Shown: positions 17,688 to 26,350 of the stretch, piece after piece
How the letters are laid out: every line of letters begins with the position of its first letter
Position numbering within the stretch: position 1 is the first letter of the stretch
Assembly: GCA_903876735.1 (NCBI GenBank)
Contig: CAIRAW010000075.1
Location: 62,001-126,000, forward strand
Source: an uncultured beta proteobacterium
GTDB taxonomy: Bacteria > Pseudomonadota > Gammaproteobacteria > Burkholderiales > Burkholderiaceae_C
Length of the DNA: 64,000 bases
Direction: 5' to 3'
The notes under the pieces: generated by a model
Seen by the model: the letters and a program-made list of their open reading frames with translations, nothing else
The model's database searches: none
What the model was told of the DNA's origin: nothing
Made by a program: the position numbers and the translations under genes

Positions 17688-19226
17688 ATGAACCTCGCCC
17701 ACCTGCTGCTGCGCCACGCGCGCCTGACGCCCGAAAGGGCGGCCATCTTTCATGGCACAAGCCTGTGCGCCACCTATGGCCAGTGGGCCGAGCGCAGCGC
17801 TGGCCTGGCCCTGCGCCTGCGTCAGGCCGGCTTGTTGCCGGGCGAGCGGATTTTGCTGTTTCTGCACAACCACCCGCGTTATCTGGAGTTGTTGTGGGCC
17901 TGCTGGTGGGCCGGTCTGGTGGTGGTGCCGGTGAACGCCAAACTGCACCCACGCGAGGTTGAATGGATTGTTGAGAATGCGCAGGCGCGCTGGGGTTTTG
18001 TCAGCGCGGAGCTGGCGCCCGAACCGCTGATCGGACTGGAGCGCCAGATCGACATCCAATCCGCCGAGTGCGACGCCTTGCTGGCGCCGCTGGCAGATGC
18101 CTTCTCGGTGGCTGTGTCCGAGCGTGCGCCTGATGATGTGGCCTGGCTGTTTTACACCAGCGGAACGACCGGTCGCCCCAAGGGCGTGATGATCACGCAC
18201 CGCAATCTGATGACCATGGGCTTGACCTATTTCATCGATGTCGATCCGGTTGGTGCCGGCGATGCCATCGTCTATGGCGCACCGATGTCGCACGGTGCCG
18301 GCATCTACGCCATCCCGCATGTGATGGCAGGCGCGCGCCACGTCGTGCCCTTGTCCGGTGGCGTCGATGCGGCCGAATTGTTTGAACTGGGGTGGCAGAT
18401 GGGCGCGCTCACGACCTTTGCCGCGCCCACCATCGTCAAGCGCCTCGTTGATCACGTCGAGCAGGCGCAGATCGGTGTCGGGGCCGTCGCGCGCGCTTTC
18501 AAGACCATCGTCTACGGCGGTGCACCCATGTACGTGGCGGACATCGAGCGCGCCCTGCGCCTGATGGGGCCGCGTTTTGTGCAGATTTACGGGCAGGGTG
18601 AAACGCCGATGGTGGCGACAGCGCTGTCGCGCCAGCAACTTGGCGACACGGCGCACCCGCGCTACCTGGCGCGCATCGCCTCGGTCGGCGTGGCGCAGAC
18701 GCCGGTGCAACTGCGCATTGCCGACGCGCAGGGCTGCGAACTGGGCTTGGGTGAAATCGGCGAGGTGCTGGTCAAGGGTGACAGCGTGATGGCCGGTTAC
18801 TGGCGCAACCCCGAGGCCACGGCAGCCGCGCTGCGCGAGGGCTGGCTGTTCACTGGCGATGTCGGTTGCCTCGATGCCGACGGCTTTCTCACGCTGAAGG
18901 ACCGCAGCAAGGACTTGATCATCAGCGGCGGCTCCAACATCTACCCGCGCGAGGTTGAAGAGCTGTTGCTGACGCTGCCCGGCGTGGCCGAGGTGGCCGT
19001 GGTCGGTGCGCCGGACCCCGAGTGGGGCGAGCTTGTGGTGGCCTTTGTGGTGGCCAAACCAGGCGCGCTGCTTAGCCCGGAACTGCTGGACCAGCATTGC
19101 CTGGCGCAGATGGCGCGCTTCAAGCGCCCGAAACGTTACCTGTTTTTGTCTGAATTGCCCAAGAATAATTACGGCAAGGTGCTCAAGACGGTGCTGCGCG
19201 AGCGACTGGCCGCAGACCTGGCATGA
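17688..19226 (+). CDS. AMP-dependent acyl-CoA synthetase/ligase
   Basis: ANL-superfamily enzyme of 512 residues that would activate a carboxylic acid to its CoA thioester through an acyl-adenylate. The P-loop-like motif LFYTSGTTGRPKGVMITH (about 151-168), the adenylate-binding motif IYGQGETPM (about 301-309), FTGDVGCLDADGFL and LKDRSKDLIISGGSNIYP (about 404-424) and the C-terminal lysine in NNYGKVLK (about 498-505) are all present. The enzyme therefore appears intact. Context with a Bug receptor upstream suggests an imported organic acid. It is a medium/long-chain or aryl-type ligase by length; chain specificity is not readable. The downstream gene's frame begins with an ATGA overlap, but its true start is probably later. 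Confidence 0.92.
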   Translation: MNLAHLLLRHARLTPERAAIFHGTSLCATYGQWAERSAGLALRLRQAGLLPGERILLFLHNHPRYLELLWACWWAGLVVVPVNAKLHPREVEWIVENAQARWGFVSAELAPEPLIGLERQIDIQSAECDALLAPLADAFSVAVSERAPDDVAWLFYTSGTTGRPKGVMITHRNLMTMGLTYFIDVDPVGAGDAIVYGAPMSHGAGIYAIPHVMAGARHVVPLSGGVDAAELFELGWQMGALTTFAAPTIVKRLVDHVEQAQIGVGAVARAFKTIVYGGAPMYVADIERALRLMGPRFVQIYGQGETPMVATALSRQQLGDTAHPRYLARIASVGVAQTPVQLRIADAQGCELGLGEIGEVLVKGDSVMAGYWRNPEATAAALREGWLFTGDVGCLDADGFLTLKDRSKDLIISGGSNIYPREVEELLLTLPGVAEVAVVGAPDPEWGELVVAFVVAKPGALLSPELLDQHCLAQMARFKRPKRYLFLSELPKNNYGKVLKTVLRERLAADLA

Positions 19227-19285
19227 AGGACGGCAAGCGGCACTCGGTCTTGCAAGTTGCGGCGGCCAGGGTCAAAATTTCGCCC

Positions 19286-19789
19286 ATGTCATACCCGATT
19301 CACCGCGCGCTGCTTCTGCTTGGCTTGACGCTCGTTTTGTCAGGCTGCGCCACGACGCCCAGGTCTGCCTTTGTTGCGGTGGCTAGGGAAGGCGGCGACC
19401 TGTCATCGGCACTCACGCCGGAGCAGGCGGCCGATGTCAGCATTCATGCGATTGGCCTGGTCGGCACACCGTATCGCTATGGCGGCAACACGCCCGAAGC
19501 GGGTTTTGACTGCAGTGGGCTGATTGGCTTTATCTATCAGACGCGGGCTGGACTGGCAGCGCCGCGTACCGTCGCGAAGTTGCAGGCCTGGGGCCGCACT
19601 GTCACGATCGACACGCTTCGCTCGGGTGACCTGGTTCTGTTTGCGCAGCGCAATGAGGTGACCCACGCCGGCATCTACGTCGGGGCCGGCCGCTTTGTCC
19701 ACGCGCCGTCGACTGGCGGTGAAGTGCGACTGGACCACTTGAACGCAAGCTACTGGGCTGCGCAGCAGGTGGCTTTCCGTCGGCCCTGA
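19286..19789 (+). CDS. NlpC/P60 family cell-wall hydrolase lipoprotein
   Basis: Peptidoglycan DL-endopeptidase-type protein of 167 residues. The ATG at 19286 gives a perfect lipoprotein signal with lipobox LSGC (about residue 20). The NlpC/P60 domain (about 50-165) has the catalytic cysteine in GFDCSGLIGFIYQ, the histidine in VTHAGIYVGAGRFVHAPS and a polar third residue near the latter. Length fits single-domain Spr/NlpC lipoproteins. An upstream ATG at 19223 overlaps the ligase stop but would bury the signal peptide, so the later start is chosen. It probably trims peptide crosslinks from the outer-membrane side of the periplasm. Confidence 0.92.
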   Translation: MSYPIHRALLLLGLTLVLSGCATTPRSAFVAVAREGGDLSSALTPEQAADVSIHAIGLVGTPYRYGGNTPEAGFDCSGLIGFIYQTRAGLAAPRTVAKLQAWGRTVTIDTLRSGDLVLFAQRNEVTHAGIYVGAGRFVHAPSTGGEVRLDHLNASYWAAQQVAFRRP

Positions 19790-19802
19790 TGCATCCGGGG
19801 GA

Positions 19803-20312
19803 TCAACGGCGATTTTCATCCCGGTTGTCATGGCGGTTGCCGTCGCGTTCGCCGCGCCGCCCGTCGCCCTGCTCGGCGCGTCGGTGTTCCACTTGACCAT
19901 GGGGTCGATTGCCGTGTGCATTCTCGTGCGCCCACCAGCGGTTGCGCTGATCGACCCGCACGAAATTGACCGGTCGGCCGCAGGCGTTGTAGCGTCCGCA
20001 ATAACGGCCCCAGTGACGGTACTCGTCCGGTGAGACATGGAGGTACATCACGGGCGCGCCATAGACGGGTCGGCCGACGATGACCGGCTGCAGGTTGATC
20101 AGCGGCGGTGGCATGCTGTCGCCAAAGGCGATCTGGCCGTAAACACCGGGTGCAAAAGCACCGCCGATGGTCATGTTCATGTAGGTCTGCGCCTTGGCCG
20201 GCGTGGCGAAGGCGATGCACAGTGCCGCGATGGGCAAGGCAAACCAGCGCAGGGTGGTGCGGACTGAATCAGGCAAGGGCGTGGCCAATTCTTTGGAGGG
20301 CATGGTTGTCAT
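19803..20312 (-). CDS. Secreted hypothetical protein, Arg/His/Asn-rich C-terminus
   Basis: A 169-residue exported protein. The ATG at 20312 has AAGG upstream and gives a start MTTMPSKELATP followed by a hydrophobic signal segment (ALPIAALCIAFATPAKAQ, cleavage near residue 42). The mature N-terminal half contains YMNMTIGGAFAPGVYGQIAF and an aromatic/Cys segment HWGRYCGRYNACGRPVNFV. This kind of protein recurs in Burkholderiales as an uncharacterised YXXW-rich exported protein. The last 40 residues are low-complexity basic sequence (NRHDNRDENRR). Function unknown. It is convergent with the NlpC/P60 gene. Confidence 0.75.
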   Translation of the reverse strand: MTTMPSKELATPLPDSVRTTLRWFALPIAALCIAFATPAKAQTYMNMTIGGAFAPGVYGQIAFGDSMPPPLINLQPVIVGRPVYGAPVMYLHVSPDEYRHWGRYCGRYNACGRPVNFVRVDQRNRWWAHENAHGNRPHGQVEHRRAEQGDGRRGERDGNRHDNRDENRR

Positions 20313-20540
20313 GATGGGTTTGCCTTGTATGTTGCGGTAGTGATACAACGCGCAGGCCCGTCTGACGGCGCACCGCGAAGGGTAACGGTTGATGCGCAAG
20401 CGCAAGCAGATGTAAGTGAGCGTTTGTCCTGGCGCCTGCGTTCAACTGCCAGATGGCGGACGGTGCTACATTCATCAGGCCTCGCATGGATTCCCGTACG
20501 AAGCAGGTTTTGCAGGGTTTGATGGGCAGATGAATTCAAG

Positions 20541-21101
20541 ATGAACAAGGCTTTTGTCAAAGAATCCGATGACGCGGATGACGAGGAGCCGCTCGCGCCG
20601 GCGCTGGCGCCCGGCAGCAGGAACTACATGACACCAGCGGGCTATCAGCGCATTCATGCGGAGTTGCTGGACCTGATTGACAACGAGCGCCCCAAGGTTG
20701 TCGAGATTGTTCACTGGGCGGCCAGCAACGGCGACCGCTCCGAGAATGGCGACTACATCTACGGCAAGAAGCGTTTGCGCGAGATTGACCGGCGCATTCG
20801 TTTTCTGAGCAAGCGGCTTGAAATCGCTGAAATCGTTGATCCGTCGGTTCACCATGGCAGCGACCAGATTTTTTTTGGCGCGACGGTGACTTACATCGAT
20901 GACGCCGATGTGGAGCGGACCATCACCATTCTGGGCATCGATGAGGTGGAGAGTTCGCAGCAGCAGGTCAGTTGGGTTGCGCCGATTGCCCGGACGCTGC
21001 TCAAGGCGCACACCGGTGACACGCTCAGGCTTGTGACGCCGGCCGGGATCAGCGAAATAGAGGTCATCCGGGTTCAATACCCGGCGCCGGCCTTGCGCTG
21101 A
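20541..21101 (+). CDS. greB: Transcription elongation factor GreB
   Basis: RNA-polymerase secondary-channel factor that stimulates cleavage of backtracked transcripts. The 186-residue protein has an acidic N-terminal extension (DDADDEEPLAPALAPG), then the N-terminal coiled-coil (MTPAGYQRIHAELLDL to about residue 100) with the GreB-type pair ENGDYIYGKKRLREIDRRIRF. A C-terminal FKBP-like domain carries FFGATVTYIDDADVE and LLKAHTGDTL. The GREB acidic tip (NGDRSENGDY) is intact. It is convergent with spoT, their stops lying only 2 bases apart, so no room exists for a terminator between them. Confidence 0.95.
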   Translation: MNKAFVKESDDADDEEPLAPALAPGSRNYMTPAGYQRIHAELLDLIDNERPKVVEIVHWAASNGDRSENGDYIYGKKRLREIDRRIRFLSKRLEIAEIVDPSVHHGSDQIFFGATVTYIDDADVERTITILGIDEVESSQQQVSWVAPIARTLLKAHTGDTLRLVTPAGISEIEVIRVQYPAPALR

Positions 21102-21102
21102 C

Positions 21103-23382
21103 TTACTCGGTGCCGTTGGCGCGCTGCGCCTTCAGCACGGACGCGGTCTTGCGCAGGTTGCGCAGCGCGGTCTCCAACTGATTGCGGTCACGCACCGCGA
21201 TCAGGAAACCCAGCACCGTTGCGTCCTGGCCGCCTTCGTCGTCCATGTCGATGTGGGTGATGTCGGCCTCGGCCGCAGCCAGAGCGGCTGCTACGCGTGC
21301 CAGCACCCCTTTACCGTTGATGACGGTCACGCGGATTTCGGTTTCGAAGGTTCGCACCGGTTCATCGGACCATTCGACACCAATAAAACGCTCGCTGTCC
21401 TTGTGCTTGAGTTTTCTGGCGACTGCGCAGTCGTCCGCATGCACGATCAAGCCCTCGCCGCGTCCGAGGTAACCGACGATGCCGTCGCCTGGAACCGGCC
21501 GGCAGCAATGGGCATAGGAGACGGAGGCGTTTTCGCTGCCGTCGAGCATGATGCCGCCTTGTGCTTCGGTCTCGTTCATGGCGTAGCGTTCACGCGTCAG
21601 CAGCACGGCGTCCAGCGTTGCACCGCTGTCGGTCAGGAGCGCACGCAGGCGCTTGGCGACGATGCTGGCAATGCGTTTGCCCATTCCGATATCGGCAAAA
21701 AGTTCAGCCCGATTCCTGTTGCCACTGAAGCGCAGCAGCTTTTCCCAAATCGCCTTGTTCTTGCCGATTTCATCGGGCGCCTTGTCTATTCCCTCGGCGC
21801 GCAGGGCCTGGGCCAGCATCTTTTCACCCAGGTTTTCCGAGTCTGCCAATGCCAGGGTCTTGAGATGGTGCCGGATTTTCGAGCGCGCGCGGGCGGTTCG
21901 GACAAAACCTAGCCAGGCCGGGTTCGGCGTGGCGTCATTTGCCGTGACGATCTCGATCACATCGCCATTCTTGAGTTCGGTTCGCAAGGGCGCCTGTTCG
22001 CCATTGATCCGCGCGCCCTGCGTCTTGTCGCCAACGTTGCTGTGGATGGCGTAGGCAAAGTCGACGACGGTGGCGCCCCGGGGCAGGGCCATGATCTGGC
22101 TTTTTGGCGTCACCACATAGACGGCGTCCGGGAACAGGTCGACCTTGACGTGGTCCCAGAATTCCGCGGCGTCGCGGTTTTCGTCCTGGATGTCGAGCAG
22201 TGACTGCAACCATTTTGAGCCCATCCGGTCGCTCGGGCTGGCGCCGTTCGGGTTGTTGGCCTTGTAGAGCCAGTGTGCCGCCACGCCGGACTCGGCAACG
22301 ACGTTCATGGCTTCGGTGCGGATCTGGAATTCCACGTTGATGCCGGCCGGACCGACCAGCGTCGTGTGCAGCGACTGGTAGCCGTTGACCTTGCCGATGG
22401 CAATGTGGTCCTTGAAGCGTCCCGGCACCGGTTTGAACAGCTGGTGCAGCAGACCGAGCGCCGTGTAGCAGTCGATCACGCTCGGCGCCAGCACCCGCAG
22501 GCCGTAGATGTCGGTCACCTGGGCAAAGCTCAGGTGTTTTTCGTCCATCTTCTTGTAAATCGAGTACAGGGTCTTTTCCCGCCCCGAGATCTTGACCTTC
22601 ATGCCGTTGTTGGCGAAGGTGGCTTCAACCTCGCGCTGAACCTTCTGGATCAGGTCCCTTCTGCGGCTGCGCGCTTTTGCCACCGCCTTGGACAAAATGG
22701 CGTAACGCCAGGGGCGTAAATGGCGAAAGGCCAGATTTTGCAGCTCACGGTAGGTCTGGTTCAAGCCCAGCCGGTGTGCAATCGGGGCGTAGATGTCCAG
22801 CGTTTCGGAGGCGATGCGGACCCATTTTTCGCGTGGCGCCTCCGACAGCGTGCGCATGTTATGGGTCCGGTCCGCCAGTTTGATCAGGATGACGCGCACG
22901 TCGCGCGCCATCGCCAGCAGCATTTTGCGAAAGGACTCGGCCTGGTTTTCTTCCCGGGTGTTGAAATGCAGCTTGTCGAGCTTGGTCAGGCCGTCCACCA
23001 GTTCGGCCACCGGCGAGCCAAAGCGTTCGATCAGTTCGATCTTGGTGACGCCGCAGTCTTCCATGGCATCGTGCAGCAGCGCCGCCATCAGCGCCTGGGC
23101 ATCGAGTTTCCATTCGGCGCATTGGGCGGCGACGGCGATCGGGTGTGTGATGTAGGGCTCGCCACTGTTGCGAATCTGGCCCAGATGGGCCTGATCGGCA
23201 AAACGATAGGCCATGCGCACCTGGTCCAGATCCGTTGCCGGCAGGTAGTCGAGCTTGGCGGTCAAGCCGGCGAAACTGGCTGCTGCGGCATTGGCAGCAG
23301 CCGGACTGGGTGTCGTTGTCGCGAGTCGACCCGCGCCCGAAACCGGGGTTTTGCTGGTGGGTGAATTGAGCGTTGTACTCAC
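21103..23382 (-). CDS. spoT: Bifunctional (p)ppGpp synthetase/hydrolase SpoT/Rel
   Basis: Stringent-response enzyme of about 759 residues. Domains in order: HD hydrolase (about 60-215) with HDAMEDCGVT, so the HD/ED catalytic residues are intact; RelA/SpoT synthetase (about 255-375) with RFKDHIAIGKVNGYQSLHTT; TGS domain (about 415-475); and C-terminal ACT domain (about 675-755). The enzyme should both make and degrade (p)ppGpp. The most plausible start is GTG at 23382. The earlier TTG at 23424 lies inside the terminator hairpin tail after rpoZ. The gene follows gmk-rpoZ as in most proteobacteria and is separated from rpoZ by an intrinsic terminator, so its expression may rely on read-through or an own promoter. 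Confidence 0.95.
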   Translation of the reverse strand: MSTTLNSPTSKTPVSGAGRLATTTPSPAAANAAAASFAGLTAKLDYLPATDLDQVRMAYRFADQAHLGQIRNSGEPYITHPIAVAAQCAEWKLDAQALMAALLHDAMEDCGVTKIELIERFGSPVAELVDGLTKLDKLHFNTREENQAESFRKMLLAMARDVRVILIKLADRTHNMRTLSEAPREKWVRIASETLDIYAPIAHRLGLNQTYRELQNLAFRHLRPWRYAILSKAVAKARSRRRDLIQKVQREVEATFANNGMKVKISGREKTLYSIYKKMDEKHLSFAQVTDIYGLRVLAPSVIDCYTALGLLHQLFKPVPGRFKDHIAIGKVNGYQSLHTTLVGPAGINVEFQIRTEAMNVVAESGVAAHWLYKANNPNGASPSDRMGSKWLQSLLDIQDENRDAAEFWDHVKVDLFPDAVYVVTPKSQIMALPRGATVVDFAYAIHSNVGDKTQGARINGEQAPLRTELKNGDVIEIVTANDATPNPAWLGFVRTARARSKIRHHLKTLALADSENLGEKMLAQALRAEGIDKAPDEIGKNKAIWEKLLRFSGNRNRAELFADIGMGKRIASIVAKRLRALLTDSGATLDAVLLTRERYAMNETEAQGGIMLDGSENASVSYAHCCRPVPGDGIVGYLGRGEGLIVHADDCAVARKLKHKDSERFIGVEWSDEPVRTFETEIRVTVINGKGVLARVAAALAAAEADITHIDMDDEGGQDATVLGFLIAVRDRNQLETALRNLRKTASVLKAQRANGTE

Positions 23383-23423
23383 ACCCCGAATATAGCGCGC
23401 AGAAGGTGCTTTGCGACGACCCA

Positions 23424-23450
23424 ATAAAAAAGCACCGCAAGCGGTGCTTT
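23424..23450 (-). terminator. Intrinsic terminator after rpoZ
   Basis: On the minus strand an 8-bp stem AAGCACCG/CGGTGCTT (plus coordinates 23430-23437 and 23442-23449, loop of four) is followed by a run of T. It sits 19 bases after the rpoZ stop and before the spoT start. Confidence 0.8.
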
Positions 23451-23468
23451 CAATGGATCAGAAGCTGT

Positions 23469-23672
23469 TTACAGGGGCACTTTTTTCAGCATTTCCAGGC
23501 CGATCTTGCCAGCGGCGATTTCGCGCAGGGCGGTGACGGCGGGCTTGTTCTTGCTGGTGACCTTGGGCGCGTGGCCCTGGCTCAGCATGCGGGCGCGGTA
23601 GGTTGCTGCCAACACCAGTTGGAAACGATTGGGAATCTGCAGCAGGCAGTCTTCAACGGTAATACGGGCCAT
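23469..23672 (-). CDS. rpoZ: DNA-directed RNA polymerase subunit omega
   Basis: Small core-polymerase subunit of 67 residues that helps fold and retain beta-prime. The N-terminal [20 protein letters not shown] and the YRARML segment are the family hallmark, and the length is as in other betaproteobacteria. It lies between gmk and spoT in the widely conserved gmk-rpoZ-spoT order, 27 bases downstream of gmk. An intrinsic terminator follows. Confidence 0.96.
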   Translation of the reverse strand: MARITVEDCLLQIPNRFQLVLAATYRARMLSQGHAPKVTSKNKPAVTALREIAAGKIGLEMLKKVPL

Positions 23673-23699
23673 AAAAATCTCCGAAAGACCAGGGGTGCA

Positions 23700-24320
23700 C
23701 TAAGGGATGTGCAGTGCTTTGAACGTTTCAGCCCTGGCGCGACGTTGCGCCGAGAACTTGAGTCGCTGGGAGTGAATGATGGCCTTGAGGTCAAACAGGG
23801 CCCGATCAAACAACTCGTTGATTATAACGAAGTCGAACTGATAGGCCTGTGCCACCTCGACGGCTGCGTTCTGCAGGCGCAATTCGATGACTTCCGGCGA
23901 GTCCTCGCCGCGGCGTTCCAGGCGCGAGCGCAGTTCTTCCCAACTCGGGGGCAGGATAAAGATGCTGATGGCATTGGCGAAGATTTTCTTGATTTGCAGG
24001 GCGCCCTGGAAATCAATTTCGAGAATGACGTCGGCACCCTGGGACATCCGCTCTTCAATTGCCTTCTTGGACGTTCCGTACCGGTGGTTGTGCACGTGGG
24101 CCCATTCCACGAAGGCGTTGGCCTGAACCATTGCATCGAATTCTGCCTCGGAGGCAAAGAAATACTCGCGTCCGTGCTTTTCCTGGCCTCGGGGGGCGCG
24201 TGTCGTGTGCGAGACCGAGGGTTGCACATGCGAGTCGAGTTCCAGCAGGGCTCTGACCAGGCTGGATTTGCCAGCCCCGCTGGGGGCGGCGACGACAAAC
24301 AGGTTTCCGGGATAGTCCAT
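23700..24320 (-). CDS. gmk: Guanylate kinase
   Basis: Phosphorylates GMP to GDP with ATP. The 206-residue protein begins [20 protein letters not shown], with the P-loop at about 11-20, and carries the GMP-binding segments [18 protein letters not shown] and [14 protein letters not shown] plus [15 protein letters not shown]. Length is normal. It forms an operon with yicC upstream (35 bases apart) and rpoZ-spoT downstream, linking guanine nucleotide supply to (p)ppGpp metabolism. Confidence 0.96.
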   Translation of the reverse strand: MDYPGNLFVVAAPSGAGKSSLVRALLELDSHVQPSVSHTTRAPRGQEKHGREYFFASEAEFDAMVQANAFVEWAHVHNHRYGTSKKAIEERMSQGADVILEIDFQGALQIKKIFANAISIFILPPSWEELRSRLERRGEDSPEVIELRLQNAAVEVAQAYQFDFVIINELFDRALFDLKAIIHSQRLKFSAQRRARAETFKALHIP

Positions 24321-24355
24321 AGGCGGTGGCTTTGATGGCGAATAAAAGGGTCGCG

Positions 24356-25267
24356 CTATTCTATGTTCTGGACCTGCTCGCGCATCTGCTCGATCAACAC
24401 CTTCATATCGACAGAAATATGAGTCAACTCCAGCGCCGCTGATTTAGAGCCCATGGTGTTGGCTTCGCGGTGCAGCTCCTGGATCAGGAAATCGAGTCGT
24501 TTGCCGATTTCTCCGCCCTTATTGATCAGGCGACCAAGCTCATCAAGGTGGGATTTGATGCGGGTAATTTCTTCGGCTACGTCAATGCGAATGGCAAAGG
24601 CTGTGGCTTCGGTCAGCGCCCGGTCCTGAGCCGCTTCGGGCAGGGCCGAGCCTTCTGTAAGGTCCATGGCCTCTTTCCAGCGGTCCATGAAGCGTTGACG
24701 CTGTTGGGCTACCAGTTGCGGCACCAGTGGCCCGGCCTGTTCCGTCAGGGCGCGCAGTTGATCAATGTGCGCCAGCAGCATGCTGGCCAGGCGCGCGCCC
24801 TCACGCTCGCGCGCTGACAGCAGGTCGCCCACCGTTTGCCCGGCCAGGGCAACCAGGTCTTCGCGCCAGTCGCGGCTGGTTCCGGTTTCGCTGACAGACA
24901 GGCGGATGACATCGGCCACGCTCAAGGGCCTGGCGTCGGGCAACCAGGCCTTGACGCTGTCCTGCACCGCGTTGAGTCGCTGCAGCAAGCGGGGCGTCGG
25001 CTCTGGCAGCAGGCCTTGCGAATTGCTTTCAATGGCCGCGCGGACCTCAACCTTGCCCCGTTTGATGCGCGCCACCACCATTTCACGCAGAACCGGCTCG
25101 TATTGCCGCAGTTCTTCTGGCAAGCGGAAGGAAAGGTCGAGGAAGCGGCTGTTGACCGAGCGGATTTCGAGCCCCAATTGGCTGGGCGCGGCGTTTCTGG
25201 ATTCGGGTTCGGAATGGACTGTGCTGTGCTGTGCACTGGCATAGCCCGTCATGCTATAAACTGGCAT
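24356..25267 (-). CDS. yicC: YicC family protein (endoribonuclease-related)
   Basis: A 303-residue protein with the family start SMTGYASAQ and the YicC_N core ([20 protein letters not shown], then [20 protein letters not shown]). The C-terminal DUF1732 segment contains [20 protein letters not shown] and [23 protein letters not shown], the most conserved part of the family. YicC proteins in E. coli have been linked to RNase activity affecting small RNAs and to stationary-phase survival. It precedes gmk, as in many proteobacteria, and diverges from the kinase gene 75 bases away. Confidence 0.94.
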   Translation of the reverse strand: MPVYSMTGYASAQHSTVHSEPESRNAAPSQLGLEIRSVNSRFLDLSFRLPEELRQYEPVLREMVVARIKRGKVEVRAAIESNSQGLLPEPTPRLLQRLNAVQDSVKAWLPDARPLSVADVIRLSVSETGTSRDWREDLVALAGQTVGDLLSAREREGARLASMLLAHIDQLRALTEQAGPLVPQLVAQQRQRFMDRWKEAMDLTEGSALPEAAQDRALTEATAFAIRIDVAEEITRIKSHLDELGRLINKGGEIGKRLDFLIQELHREANTMGSKSAALELTHISVDMKVLIEQMREQVQNIE

Positions 25268-25342
25268 CGCGACTCTTTGAACAATGGAATGAGCCTGAGA
25301 ATAACCCGGTTCAGCTAGTCAACGGGAGTTCGCCCGAAAATT

Positions 25343-26350
25343 ATGTCAAAGGTCAAACCAGCTCCCCTACCTCCAGACTCCGTCATCGGCGGTTACCGCA
25401 TCGTGCGCAAAGTGGCTGCGGGCGGATTCGGCGTGGTTTACCTGGCCATGGATTCGGAGGCCCAACAGGTCGCCATCAAGGAATACCTGCCGTCCTCATT
25501 GGCCAGTCGCGCTCCGGGCGCGCTGCTGCCCGAGGTGCCGCCGGAAAAGCTGTCACTGTACCGGCTTGGCCTCAAAAGTTTCTTTGAGGAAGGCCGCGCG
25601 TTGGCGCAGATCTCGCACCCCTCGGTGGTCAGTGTGATGAACTTCTTCCGGGAGAATGAAACCGTTTACATGGTGATGAATTATCTGGAAGGTGCGTCCT
25701 TGCAGGATTTCATCATCACGGCGCGCGACCAGAAAAAGGCCAAGGTGTTTCGCGAGTCGACGATCCGTTCGCTTTTTGATGAAATTCTGCGTGGTTTGAG
25801 AATTGTTCACCAGCACAAGATGCTGCATCTGGACATCAAGCCGGCCAATATTTTCATCACCGATGACAACCGTGCGGTCCTGATTGACTTTGGCGCCGCG
25901 CGCGAAGTCCTGAGCAAGGAAGGCAACTTTGTCCGCCCCATGTACACGCCCGGTTTCGCGGCACCGGAAATGTACCGGCGCGACACGACCATGGGCCCCT
26001 GGACCGACATCTACGCGATCGGCGCCTGCATTTACGCCTGCATGCAGGGCTATCCGCCGAACGAGGCGCCACAAAGACTGGACAAGGACCGCATCGCCAT
26101 TGCCTTGACGCGCTTGCGGGGGGTTTATTCGGACAACCTGATCGAAGTGGTGGAGTGGTGCATGGCCCTGGACCCGAAAGCACGGCCTCAGTCGGTGTTT
26201 GCATTGCAAAAAGAGTTGGGTCGCGAGGGCGAGCGCCGCTATACCAAGCTGAGCGTGGGCGAGAAGGTTCGTCTTCAGTTCGACACGATGGTGACCGATA
26301 CCAAGAAGAGCGTGCAGAAAGTGACCGGCCTGGGCGCCAAGCTGAAATGA
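25343..26350 (+). CDS. Hanks-type Ser/Thr protein kinase (soluble, non-RD)
   Basis: Bacterial eukaryotic-like kinase of 335 residues. The glycine loop AAGGFGVVYLAMD (about 25-37), catalytic lysine in VAIKEYLP (about 46), HLDIKPANIFI catalytic loop (about 157-167) and DFGAAR (about 177-182) are all present, so it should be active. The catalytic loop has Leu where most kinases have Arg (HLD for HRD), a non-RD form. No transmembrane helix or sensor domain follows; the C-terminal 55 residues are basic. The stop overlaps the phosphatase start (ATGA), so the pair is translationally coupled. Its position beside gmk-yicC and rph-rdgB-hemW is shared with related Burkholderiales. Confidence 0.93.
   Translation: MSKVKPAPLPPDSVIGGYRIVRKVAAGGFGVVYLAMDSEAQQVAIKEYLPSSLASRAPGALLPEVPPEKLSLYRLGLKSFFEEGRALAQISHPSVVSVMNFFRENETVYMVMNYLEGASLQDFIITARDQKKAKVFRESTIRSLFDEILRGLRIVHQHKMLHLDIKPANIFITDDNRAVLIDFGAAREVLSKEGNFVRPMYTPGFAAPEMYRRDTTMGPWTDIYAIGACIYACMQGYPPNEAPQRLDKDRIAIALTRLRGVYSDNLIEVVEWCMALDPKARPQSVFALQKELGREGERRYTKLSVGEKVRLQFDTMVTDTKKSVQKVTGLGAKLK

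Noticed and set aside
16626-19097. 823-codon minus-strand frame
   Set aside because: Covers the Bug receptor and acyl-CoA ligase genes in antisense, with no domain features.
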